Shown piece by piece: positions 13,816 to 21,066 of a stretch of 22,454 bases of DNA. Source of the DNA: an uncultured Acetatifactor sp. (GTDB lineage Bacteria; Bacillota; Clostridia; Lachnospirales; Lachnospiraceae); NCBI GenBank assembly GCA_910578995.1, contig CAJTSY010000021.1:15412-37865 (forward strand), in the 5' to 3' direction. The position numbers and the translations under genes are program-made. The notes beneath the pieces are model-generated. The model was not told where the DNA came from and did no database searches. It saw only the letters and a program-made list of their open reading frames with translations. Numbering within the stretch: the first letter of the stretch is position 1; every line of letters starts with the position of its first letter.

Positions 13816-15231
13816 ATGAGAAACAATGAAGCGTTTCAGAACCGTCCGGTGACCATGAATCACAACAGCAACCTGTTGCAGATAGAGGAGCATATGTACA
13901 TTTTGGATGATGTGGAGAAGCCGAATGTATTCCGGAATATGTTCCCGTATTCGGAGGTGCCGAAGATTCCTTTCAATGACAGGATTGTACCCCACAATAT
14001 GCCGAAGGAGATCTGGATCACAGATACCACATTCAGGGACGGACAGCAGTCAAGGGCACCCTATACCACAGAACAGATCGTCACGATTTATGATTACCTA
14101 CACAGGCTGGGGGGGCCCAACGGGCTGATCCGCGCCAGTGAATTCTTTCTTTACAGCAGGAAGGATCGGGATGCCGTATATAAATGTATGGATAGGGGCT
14201 ATGCGTTTCCCGAGGTGACCAGCTGGATCCGGGCCAGCAAGGAGGATTTCAAGCTGGTGAAGGAAATCGGCATGAAGGAGACCGGTATTCTGGTGAGCTG
14301 TTCGGACTACCACATTTTCCTGAAGCTGAAGATGACCAGGCGGCAGGCAATGGAGCATTACCTCAGCGTGATACGGGAGTGCCTGGAGGAAGGAATCAGC
14401 CCCAGGTGCCATCTGGAGGATATCACCAGAGCGGACATTTACGGCTATGTGGTGCCTTTCTGTCTGGAATTGATGAAACTGATGGAGGAATATGGGATTC
14501 CCATCAAGATCAGGGCATGCGATACTATGGGATATGGGGTGAATTATCCGGGGGCAGTTATCCCGCGGAGCGTCCAGGGGATCATTTATGCCATCCATAC
14601 CCATGCGGGGGTGCCCCATGAACTGATCGAATGGCACGGCCACAATGACTTTTACAAAGCGGTGACCAATTCCACCACGGCATGGCTCTATGGCTGTGCA
14701 GGCGTCAATACATCCCTGTTCGGAATCGGGGAGCGGACGGGAAATACTCCCCTGGAAGCCATGGTGTTTGAGTATGCTCAGCTGAAGGGCGGGCTGGACG
14801 GAATGGACACCACGGTGATCACGGAACTGGCGGAATACTATGAGAGGGAGATCGGCTACCAGATTCCGCCCAGAACCCCTTTTGTGGGAAAGAACTTCAA
14901 TGTCACAAGGGCGGGTATCCATGCGGACGGGCTCCTGAAAAACGAGGAGATATACAATATATTCGATACCGAGAAATTTTTGAACAGGCCGGTGCTCTGC
15001 GCGGTGTCCAACACTTCCGGGCTGGCGGGCATCGCTCATTGGCTGAACAGTTATTACGGCCTGAAGGGTGAACAGCAGATCGAAAAAACGTCCCCGCTGG
15101 TGGCGGAACTCAAGAAGTGGGTGGATCAGGAATATGCGGGAGGACGTGTCACCGTGCTCACTGACGGGGAGATCGTGACCTGTGTGGAGCGGATATGCAG
15201 GGAACAGAACATACAGTTTCCGCCGGTATGA
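13816..15231 (+). CDS. Re-citrate synthase-like enzyme (isopropylmalate/homocitrate synthase family)
   Basis: This 471-aa DRE-TIM metallolyase condenses acetyl-CoA with a 2-oxo acid. Visible motifs: DTTFRDGQQ (Asp70, Arg74), metal-binding HGHN (His274, His276), FGIGERTGN (about 302-310) and RAGIHADG (365-372). It has an extra N-terminal segment of about 60 residues and lacks the roughly 130-residue regulatory domain of classical LeuA. Leucine-pathway genes are absent. Instead a GntR regulator and NADP isocitrate dehydrogenase follow in the same direction. That context supports a Re-type citrate synthase (oxaloacetate + acetyl-CoA), as known in Clostridium kluyveri and relatives. Homocitrate or isopropylmalate synthase remain alternatives. 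ATG 13816 follows AGGAGGG by 8 bases. Confidence 0.75.
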   Translation: MRNNEAFQNRPVTMNHNSNLLQIEEHMYILDDVEKPNVFRNMFPYSEVPKIPFNDRIVPHNMPKEIWITDTTFRDGQQSRAPYTTEQIVTIYDYLHRLGGPNGLIRASEFFLYSRKDRDAVYKCMDRGYAFPEVTSWIRASKEDFKLVKEIGMKETGILVSCSDYHIFLKLKMTRRQAMEHYLSVIRECLEEGISPRCHLEDITRADIYGYVVPFCLELMKLMEEYGIPIKIRACDTMGYGVNYPGAVIPRSVQGIIYAIHTHAGVPHELIEWHGHNDFYKAVTNSTTAWLYGCAGVNTSLFGIGERTGNTPLEAMVFEYAQLKGGLDGMDTTVITELAEYYEREIGYQIPPRTPFVGKNFNVTRAGIHADGLLKNEEIYNIFDTEKFLNRPVLCAVSNTSGLAGIAHWLNSYYGLKGEQQIEKTSPLVAELKKWVDQEYAGGRVTVLTDGEIVTCVERICREQNIQFPPV

Positions 15232-15318
15232 GCGGCGCCGTCGGCCGGGCCGGAAGGGAAGGCGGGAGAAGAATGAGGGAATTATGCCGGAGGGCGTGGA
15301 GGTTGGAAAAAGGGTAAA

Positions 15319-16026
15319 ATGGGCAATTACGATGTGAAACAGGAGGTCACTGACAAGTATTCCCTGAGGGGCCGTGTGTTCAACCGGCTGCGGGAGGATA
15401 TTCTGAGCGGCAGGTACGAGGAGCATGAGGAGCTCAGGGAGGTGACCATCGGTGAGGAGATGGGAGTCAGCCGGACCCCGGTGAGGGAAGCATTCCGGCA
15501 GTTGGAACTGGAGGGGCTGATTCAGATCATTCCCAACAAAGGCGCCTATGTCACCGGAATCACGGAAAAGGACGTGAGGGATATCTATGTTATAAGATCC
15601 CTTTTGGAAGGGCTCTGTGCCAGGTGGGCCACAGAGCACATTACCGGGGACCAGATGGAAGAGATGGAGGAAAATGTGTACCTGGCGGAGTTTCATGCCA
15701 GAAAGGGCCATCTGGAGCAGCTGGCCGAACTGGACAACCGTTTTCATGACATCATGTACGAGGCGTGCGACAGCAAGCTTCTGGAGCACCAGCTGAAGGA
15801 TTTCCACCAATATGTGCTGCGGGTGCGCAGGAAGACCCTTGCAAATGCCAATAGGGGGCCGAAATCCAACGCGGAGCACAAGGACATCATGGAGGCCATC
15901 AAGTCCGGCAATGCGGATCTGGCGGAGAGCCTTGCCCACCGGCATATGATAAACGCGTATGAAAACATGGTAGAAAACGGGCTTCACGAAGCATACATGA
16001 AGAAGGATCCGGAGGGCCGCCGTTAA
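15319..16026 (+). CDS. GntR-family regulator, FadR/FCD subfamily
   Basis: The 235-aa protein has an N-terminal winged helix (about 15-80) with the typical EEMGVSRTPVREAFRQLE recognition region and the wing PNKGAYVTG. A helical FCD ligand domain follows (about 85-220). Asp139, His143, His187 and His209 fit the metal/ligand pocket of FCD proteins, which usually bind carboxylic acids. It lies between the citrate-synthase-like and isocitrate dehydrogenase genes (87- and 141-base gaps), so it most likely controls this operon through the palindrome at 13701-13718, sensing a pathway acid such as citrate or 2-oxoglutarate. The ligand is inferred from context only. Confidence 0.88.
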   Translation: MGNYDVKQEVTDKYSLRGRVFNRLREDILSGRYEEHEELREVTIGEEMGVSRTPVREAFRQLELEGLIQIIPNKGAYVTGITEKDVRDIYVIRSLLEGLCARWATEHITGDQMEEMEENVYLAEFHARKGHLEQLAELDNRFHDIMYEACDSKLLEHQLKDFHQYVLRVRRKTLANANRGPKSNAEHKDIMEAIKSGNADLAESLAHRHMINAYENMVENGLHEAYMKKDPEGRR

Positions 16027-16167
16027 GCCCGGGGCAGGAAGAACGGGACGGGAAGCGCCGCCGGGACGGATGTGGAATGCAGGGATACGGGAAGTATTAT
16101 CCGTGCAGAAGCGGAATCCGGAAATCCGGGAATACGGGAAAAATAACATTGATCAGGAGGTATCAGA

Positions 16168-17382
16168 ATGGAAAAAATCAAAATGACCACCCCGCTTGTG
16201 GAGATGGACGGAGATGAAATGACGAGGATTTTGTGGCAGATGATAAAGGACGAACTGCTGCTTCCGTACATAGAGTTGAAGACGGAGTACTATGACCTGG
16301 GGCTGGAGAACCGGAACGCCACGGACGACCAGGTTACTGTGGACTCCGCAAATGCCACACTGAAATACGGTGTGGCGGTAAAATGTGCAACCATCACGCC
16401 CAATGGCGCCAGAATGAAGGAATATGATCTGAAGGAGATGTGGAAGAGCCCTAACGGCACGATCCGCGCGATCCTGGACGGAACGGTGTTCCGCTCCCCT
16501 ATTCTGGTGAAGGGGATCGTCCCGTATGTGGGAAACTGGACGAAACCTATCACAATTGCCCGCCATGCCTATGGCGACGTCTATAAGAACACGGAGATCA
16601 AAGTACCCGGTCCGGGCCGGGCGGAGCTGGTATTTACCGCTGAGGACGGCACCCAGACCAGGGAGCTGATCCATGAGTTCAGAGGTCCGGGGATTCTCCA
16701 GGGCATCCATAACACCGAAGCATCCATCAGCAGCTTCGCCCGGGCCTGCTTTGGTTATGCGGTGGACACGAAACAGGATCTGTGGTTCTCCACGAAAGAC
16801 ACCATTTCGAAAAAGTACGACCATACCTTTAAGGATATCTTCCAGGAAATCTATGATGCGGAATACAGGGAAAAGTTTGAGGAACTGGGCATAGAATATT
16901 TTTATACGCTGATCGACGACGCGGTTGCAAGGGTGATCCGTTCCGAGGGTGGCTTTATCTGGGCGTGCAAGAACTATGACGGCGACGTGATGTCCGATAT
17001 GGTGGCTACCGCCTACGGCGACCTGTCCATGATGACTTCCGTGCTGGTGTCTCCCAGCGGGGTCTACGAGTATGAGGCGGCCCATGGAACCGTACAGCGC
17101 CATTACTACAGGCATTTGAAGGGGGAGGAGACGTCCACCAATTCCATAGCAACCATTTTTGCCTGGACGGGGGCGCTGAAAAAGAGAGGGGAACTGGACG
17201 GCAATGCGGAACTTGTCTCCTTTGCGGAAACGCTGGAGCATGCCTGCATCAGGACCGTGGAGGATGGCAAAATGACCAAAAGCCTGTCCCTGATTTCCAC
17301 CTGCCAGGCGCCTGTAATCTTGAACAGTCTTGATTTTATCAGGGCAATCAGGGAGACTCTTGAGGGACTCCTGCGGGGGTAG
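16168..17382 (+). CDS. icd: NADP-dependent isocitrate dehydrogenase, eukaryotic-like (subfamily II)
   Basis: Catalyses isocitrate + NADP+ to 2-oxoglutarate + CO2 + NADPH. The 404-aa length and sequence match the homodimeric type of IDH1/IDH2 rather than the E. coli type. Visible motifs: PLVEMDGDEMTRILW at the N-terminus, the phosphate/isocitrate loop SPNGTIRAILDG, metal ligands in KNYDGDVMSD (Asp273, Asp277), and HGTVQRHY with Arg311 and His312, the pair that in human IDH1 (Arg314, His315) contacts the NADP 2'-phosphate. AGGAGG lies 7 bases before the ATG. As last gene of the predicted operon it completes the oxidative route to 2-oxoglutarate for glutamate synthesis. No aconitase gene is in the window. 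Confidence 0.95.
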   Translation: MEKIKMTTPLVEMDGDEMTRILWQMIKDELLLPYIELKTEYYDLGLENRNATDDQVTVDSANATLKYGVAVKCATITPNGARMKEYDLKEMWKSPNGTIRAILDGTVFRSPILVKGIVPYVGNWTKPITIARHAYGDVYKNTEIKVPGPGRAELVFTAEDGTQTRELIHEFRGPGILQGIHNTEASISSFARACFGYAVDTKQDLWFSTKDTISKKYDHTFKDIFQEIYDAEYREKFEELGIEYFYTLIDDAVARVIRSEGGFIWACKNYDGDVMSDMVATAYGDLSMMTSVLVSPSGVYEYEAAHGTVQRHYYRHLKGEETSTNSIATIFAWTGALKKRGELDGNAELVSFAETLEHACIRTVEDGKMTKSLSLISTCQAPVILNSLDFIRAIRETLEGLLRG

Positions 17383-17407
17383 GCGCATCCTGTGTGTGCA
17401 TTATGGT

Positions 17408-17434
17408 GCTGCGAACGGTAAAGCCGTGAGCAGC
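17408..17434 (+). terminator. Hairpin after icd
   Basis: GCTGC/GCAGC and ACGG/CCGT form two stacked stems separated by facing GA/GA mismatches, with a TAAAG loop. It is 26 bases after the icd stop and followed by AACATGCTTTTG. A terminator is possible, but the T-run is short and delayed. Confidence 0.4.
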
Positions 17435-17477
17435 AACATGCTTTTGAAGTGCCGGTTCCTGTATTGCGTGGAAAATA

Positions 17478-17506
17478 TTGACATCAATTTCACATTTTGC
17501 TATGAT
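17478..17506 (+). promoter_or_regulatory. Promoter of rex
   Basis: TTGACA, 17 bases, TATGAT. The predicted start near 17513 lies downstream of the ATG at 17509, so the TTG at 17554 with GGAGG must be used if this promoter is active. I saw no TTGTTAAnnnnTTAACAA-type Rex site here. Confidence 0.65.
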
Positions 17507-17553
17507 AATTGGGACGGCGCAGTATCCGTCATGCGCAGATGGAGGTAGGGATT

Positions 17554-18222
17554 TTGGAAGAAAAGGAAATATCACAGGCTGTCATAGGCCGTCTGCCCAG
17601 GTATTTCCGTTATCTGGGAGAACTGAAGGACCAGGGGGTGGAGCGGATATCCTCCCAGGATTTAAGCAGCCTGATGAAGGTGACGGCATCCCAGATCCGG
17701 CAGGACTTCAATAATTTCGGCGGCTTCGGCCAGCAGGGCTACGGCTATAACGTGGAATATCTTTACAATGAGATCGGCCGGATCCTGGGCCTGGACAGAC
17801 AGCATAACTTTATCATTATCGGTGCGGGAAATCTGGGCCGCGCGCTGGGAAATTACCTGAATTTTGAGCGACGGGGCTTTATTTTCCGCGGAATGTTTGA
17901 TAAAAATCCGGATCTGGTGGGAATGAAGGTAAGAAATGTCAGCGTGATGCCCATGGAGGAGATGGAGGAGTTTATCCGCCGCAACGACATAGACATCGCG
18001 GTTCTGACCATTCCCAAGGCGGGGGCCGTGTCCGTGGCAGAGAGGCTGGTGCGGACGGGCATCCGCGCCATCTGGAATTTTGCCCATGTGGATCTGAATG
18101 TGCCGGCGGGCATCCAGGTGGAAAACGTGCATCTGTCCGACAGCCTGATGAAGCTGTCCTACAATATTCTCAGGGGAACGGAATCAGGCATGGAGCCGGA
18201 CAAGGGGAACGGAGAGACTTAG
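17554..18222 (+). CDS. rex: Redox-sensing transcriptional repressor Rex
   Basis: Rex senses the NADH/NAD+ ratio and represses fermentation and respiration genes when NADH is low. The 222-aa product has an N-terminal winged helix (about 1-78), with SQAVIGRLPRYFRYL and ASQIRQDFNNFGGFGQQGYG, and a Rossmann domain starting with GAGNLGRAL (Gly90, Gly92, Gly95). The C-terminal swap helix ends in LSDSLMKLSYNIL. The TTG start is chosen because GGAGG stands 8 bases upstream, the reading then begins like other Rex proteins (MEEKEISQAVIGRLP), and the predicted transcript starts after the ATG at 17509. ATG 17539 has no ribosome binding site at proper distance. Confidence 0.93.
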   Translation: MEEKEISQAVIGRLPRYFRYLGELKDQGVERISSQDLSSLMKVTASQIRQDFNNFGGFGQQGYGYNVEYLYNEIGRILGLDRQHNFIIIGAGNLGRALGNYLNFERRGFIFRGMFDKNPDLVGMKVRNVSVMPMEEMEEFIRRNDIDIAVLTIPKAGAVSVAERLVRTGIRAIWNFAHVDLNVPAGIQVENVHLSDSLMKLSYNILRGTESGMEPDKGNGET

Positions 18223-18252
18223 GAAGACCTGACAGGAGGTGTACACGGGCCG

Positions 18253-18882
18253 ATGAAAGGAAAGAGGGAAGACGGACGGCAGGAGTTTTTTGCAAAGGCA
18301 TTGGAAGGGAAAAAGATTCCGATTCTCACCCTGGACAACAAATGGTACCAGCTGCTGACAGAGGAGGGAAGGCAGGAGGTGTCATCCCTGGAACAGCAGC
18401 TGAATACTCTTTTGAAACAGCAGGGAAGGCTGAACAATGAGATCAGGGACATTAAGAGGCTGAAAAAGAAGCTGATGGGTGAAATCGTCTCCATGATGGA
18501 CGAGGCGGGCCTGGAGGCGGATTCGGACAGTGCCGCAAAGACGGAACAGAACAGGAAAAAACTGGAGGAATGCAATCAGCTCCTGGAGAGCAGGCAGGAT
18601 GAGCTCCTTGACCTGCCTAAGCAGATAGACGGGACAAATTTCAGGCTGATGCTGGCGACCATGGACTGCTGTTATGGTACCATGAAAGAGAATGCCGAGA
18701 GCATCCGGGAAACCGAGGAGTGGGTATCGGAAATACGTGTGGAGCTGAAAAAGCGCTTGATCAGGAAACAGGAAATGGAACAGCGTAACCATGCCATTTA
18801 TTCCTATATGCATGATGTGTTCGGAGCGGAAGTGATCGATATCTTTGACCTGCAGTATCATCCGGACCAGGGGGAGGAATAG
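18253..18882 (+). CDS. Coiled-coil protein of unknown function
   Basis: I do not recognise a named family. The 209-aa protein is hydrophilic and almost wholly helical. Residues 1-35 include FFAKALEGKKIPILTLDNKW; residues 40-80 (SLEQQLNTLLKQQGRLNNEI region) and 95-190 have heptad spacing and should form antiparallel coiled coils. The C-terminus, EVIDIFDLQYHPDQGEE, looks like a short conserved tail. There is no signal peptide or membrane segment. AGGAGG lies 13 bases before the ATG, a long spacer. It follows rex by 30 bases and precedes nnr by 114, so co-transcription with rex is likely. Scaffold or cytoskeletal-type roles are guesses. Confidence 0.8.
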   Translation: MKGKREDGRQEFFAKALEGKKIPILTLDNKWYQLLTEEGRQEVSSLEQQLNTLLKQQGRLNNEIRDIKRLKKKLMGEIVSMMDEAGLEADSDSAAKTEQNRKKLEECNQLLESRQDELLDLPKQIDGTNFRLMLATMDCCYGTMKENAESIRETEEWVSEIRVELKKRLIRKQEMEQRNHAIYSYMHDVFGAEVIDIFDLQYHPDQGEE

Positions 18883-18927
18883 CCCCGCAGGTCCAATCAG
18901 TACACAATTAACTGGAAAAAACAAATG

Positions 18928-18973
18928 GCCGGGGCCGCTGCATCAGGGAAATCTGTTTTCCGGGTGCGGCGGC
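18928..18973 (+). terminator. Structured GC-rich hairpin before nnr
   Basis: GCCG/CGGC and CCGC/GCGG pair with a 3-base GGG bulge. The loop contains an inner GGAAA/TTTCC stem. TTTCG follows. It could end the rex transcript or attenuate nnr, but the bulge and short T-run weaken the case. Confidence 0.35.
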
Positions 18974-18996
18974 TTTCGTCCCGTATGGAGGTAAAG

Positions 18997-20496
18997 ATGA
19001 AATATCTTGTGTCAGCGGCGGAGATGAAGTGTTATGACGGCAATACCATAGAGAAGATCGGAATTCCGGCATGTGTCCTTATGGAGAGGGCGGCCCTGGC
19101 CGTGGCGGAGGAGGCGGAAGGCTGTCACGGAACCCGGAACGGGGAGCGGCACGCCCTGGTTATGGCGGGAATGGGAAACAACGGGGGAGATGGCCTGGCG
19201 GCAGCCAGGCTTCTGGCGGAAAAGCGGTGGCATGTGGAGGTATGGTGTGTGGGGGACCGGAGGAAGGCTTCCGTGCAGTGGCTGCAGCAGAGGAGGATTC
19301 TGGAAAATTATCCGGTGGATTTTGTGGAGGCTCCCCGCAGGAGCGGCTACCTGGTGCTGATGGACGCCCTTTTCGGGGTGGGGCTCTCCAGGGAGGTATC
19401 GGGAGTCTTTCGGGAGGCTGTGGAGCTTTTCAACCGGCTGGAGGGCAGGAAAATTGCCTTTGACATACCCAGCGGCGTGGATTCCGACACCGGAAGGATC
19501 TGGGGCTGCGCGGTAAAGGCGGATATCACTGTCACCTTCGGATTCTGGAAAAGGGGGTTGGCGCTGTACCCCGGATGCCAAAATGCGGGAAGGGTGGTCA
19601 CTGCTGACATTGGTATTTCCTCCGGAAGCTTTTTCGGCCAGGCGCCGGGGATGTACGCCTATGACGAAGACCCCGCTTCCCTTATGCCCGCCCGCCGGAA
19701 GGACGGAAACAAGGGTACCTTCGGGAAAGTGCTCCTGGTGGCAGGGAGCAGGAATATGGCAGGCGCAGCGGTGCTGGCCGCCAGGGCGGCGTACCGGGCA
19801 GGAGCCGGCATGGTGAAGGTAATCTCCCCGGAGGAAAACCGCCTCATCCTGCAGCAGGCAGTTCCGGAGGCGCTGTTCGGAACGGAGGCGGAACTGCAGG
19901 CATGCATGCAGTGGGCGGATGTGATTGCCCTGGGGCCGGGACTGGGGAAGGGGGAAAGCGCGCTGGAGAGCCTGAGGCAGGCGGTATGCGGGAGCACCCG
20001 TCCGCTTCTGGCAGATGCGGACGGGCTGAACCTGTTGTCGGAACAGGGGGAACTGAGGGAGATTCTTTCAGCCCAGGGGAGCAGTGGAAGAAAGGTAGTC
20101 CTGACGCCCCACCTGGGAGAACTGGCAAGACTTACGGGGAAATCCATCGGGGACTGCCAGGGCAGCCTTCCGCAGACAGCCATGGAGCTGGCGGCCGCCA
20201 TTCACGGGACTGTGGCGGCAAAGGACGCCAGGACTTTCATCTGCAGGGAGGGGCATCCCATCTGCGTGAACCTGAGCGGCAACAGCGGAATGGCCACCGC
20301 AGGCAGCGGCGATGTGCTGACCGGTGTGGTTTCCGCCCTGCTGGCCCAGGGGATGGAGGATTTTGAGGCCGCAGCCCTGGGGGTTTATCTTCACGGAAGG
20401 GCAGGGGACCGGGCCGCAGGGAAGACGGGGGAGCATGCCTGCATGGCAGGAGATGTGGCAGAATCGCTGTCTTTTGGTAACATTTCGGAAATCTGA
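18997..20496 (+). CDS. nnr: Bifunctional NAD(P)H-hydrate epimerase / ADP-dependent NAD(P)H-hydrate dehydratase
   Basis: Repairs NADHX and NADPHX, the hydrated, inactive forms of NADH and NADPH. Residues 1-215 are the YjeF_N epimerase domain, with MAGMGNNGGDGLAAARLL (about 56-73) and DIPSGVDSDTG. Residues 230-499 are the ribokinase-like dehydratase domain, with KGTFGKVLLVAGS, LTPHLGELARLTG and NSGMATAGSGDVLTG, where Asp439 of GSGD is the expected catalytic residue. About 500 aa is the usual length for the fused enzyme. ATG 18997 is chosen over an in-frame ATG at 18925 and another at 18985, because GGAGG lies 5 bases upstream and the protein then begins MKYLVSAAEMKCYD, like its relatives. It shares a nicotinamide-cofactor theme with rex upstream. 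Confidence 0.95.
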   Translation: MKYLVSAAEMKCYDGNTIEKIGIPACVLMERAALAVAEEAEGCHGTRNGERHALVMAGMGNNGGDGLAAARLLAEKRWHVEVWCVGDRRKASVQWLQQRRILENYPVDFVEAPRRSGYLVLMDALFGVGLSREVSGVFREAVELFNRLEGRKIAFDIPSGVDSDTGRIWGCAVKADITVTFGFWKRGLALYPGCQNAGRVVTADIGISSGSFFGQAPGMYAYDEDPASLMPARRKDGNKGTFGKVLLVAGSRNMAGAAVLAARAAYRAGAGMVKVISPEENRLILQQAVPEALFGTEAELQACMQWADVIALGPGLGKGESALESLRQAVCGSTRPLLADADGLNLLSEQGELREILSAQGSSGRKVVLTPHLGELARLTGKSIGDCQGSLPQTAMELAAAIHGTVAAKDARTFICREGHPICVNLSGNSGMATAGSGDVLTGVVSALLAQGMEDFEAAALGVYLHGRAGDRAAGKTGEHACMAGDVAESLSFGNISEI

Positions 20497-20585
20497 TCAT
20501 ATGATAAAAGGGGAAACTGTAATCTGAATGAATAACGCACCAAAAACTGGCAAAACTATCCTACAAATAACTGTATGGAGGCAAA

Positions 20586-20927
20586 ATGAGAAGAGGAGAT
20601 GTATATTATGCGGATCTGCGGCCAGTGGTCGGTTCAGAACAGGGGGGCATCAGGCCGGTGCTGATCGTTCAGAATGATATCGGCAACAAGCACAGTCCCA
20701 CTGTTATCTGTGCCGCAATTACCTCTAAGATGAATAAGGCGAAGCTGCCTACCCATATCGAACTGAATTCCGCATTGTATGACATGGACAAGGATTCCGT
20801 CGTATTGCTGGAGCAGCTTCGTACCATTGACAAAAAACGCCTGAAGGATAAAGTATGCCATTTGGACGGGGAGATCATGAAGAGAGTTAACAGGGCCCTG
20901 ATGGTCAGCCTGGAACTGGATACATAA
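20586..20927 (+). CDS. mazF: MazF/EndoA-type endoribonuclease toxin, no antitoxin visible
   Basis: The 113-aa protein is very similar to B. subtilis EndoA (NdoA), an mRNA interferase that cuts at specific short sequences. Shared segments include RRGDVYYADLRPVVGSEQGG, RPVLIVQNDIGN, KLPTHIEL and LLEQLRTIDKKRL. The catalytic pair Arg23 and Thr46 (Arg25/Thr48 in EndoA by alignment) is present. GGAGG lies 4 bases before the ATG. The partner antitoxin (EndoAI/MazE) is normally encoded just upstream. Here the gap to nnr is 89 bases with no suitable ORF, and the next gene downstream is a membrane protein, so the antitoxin must lie elsewhere or be absent. Confidence 0.93.
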   Translation: MRRGDVYYADLRPVVGSEQGGIRPVLIVQNDIGNKHSPTVICAAITSKMNKAKLPTHIELNSALYDMDKDSVVLLEQLRTIDKKRLKDKVCHLDGEIMKRVNRALMVSLELDT

Positions 20928-20955
20928 GGGCAATGTTCCGGACAGAAACCGCTTC

Positions 20956-20984
20956 TTGACGAAAAGAAAAAGAGATGGTATATT
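20956..20984 (+). promoter_or_regulatory. Promoter of the CNNM/CorC-type gene
   Basis: TTGACG, 17 bases, TATATT, 28 bases after the mazF stop. The transcript would begin near 20991 and carry the short ORF at 20997-21065. Confidence 0.55.
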
Positions 20985-20996
20985 TATGGAGTATTA

Positions 20997-21065
20997 ATGG
21001 ATGAATGGGTGAAACAGGAGTCCATGAAAGATACAATAAGAAACAAATATGGAGGAAAGGATTAA
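20997..21065 (+). CDS. Possible 22-codon leader peptide
   Basis: ATG with GGAG 5 bases upstream opens a 22-codon frame (starts MDEWVKQESMKDTIR) whose TAA ends one base before the ATG of the CNNM-type gene. The tight junction suggests translational coupling: ribosomes ending here could re-initiate on the main gene, whose AAGG site lies inside the small frame. No homology is recognised; it may be chance. Confidence 0.35.
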   Translation: MDEWVKQESMKDTIRNKYGGKD

Positions 21066-21066
21066 A

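Noticed and set aside
14098..16149. Long open frame on the minus strand (683 codons) opposite the citrate-synthase-like and GntR genes
   Set aside because: It spans two well-supported plus-strand genes and the gap between them, has no ribosome binding site, and its translation is rich in His, Pro, Leu and Arg as expected for antisense of GC-rich codons.
16153..17388. Open frame on the minus strand (411 codons) opposite icd
   Set aside because: icd is unmistakable in the other direction. The antisense frame has no family motifs and arises from codon bias.
17385..17553. Rex autoregulatory operator
   Set aside because: No TTGTTAA...TTAACAA-type inverted repeat is present; only a standard promoter is seen.
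20497..20585. Hidden MazE-type antitoxin before mazF
   Set aside because: The only frames here are a very short ATG ORF that stops before 20530 and one starting near 20528 that runs into mazF out of frame; neither resembles a ribbon-helix-helix or AbrB-type antitoxin.
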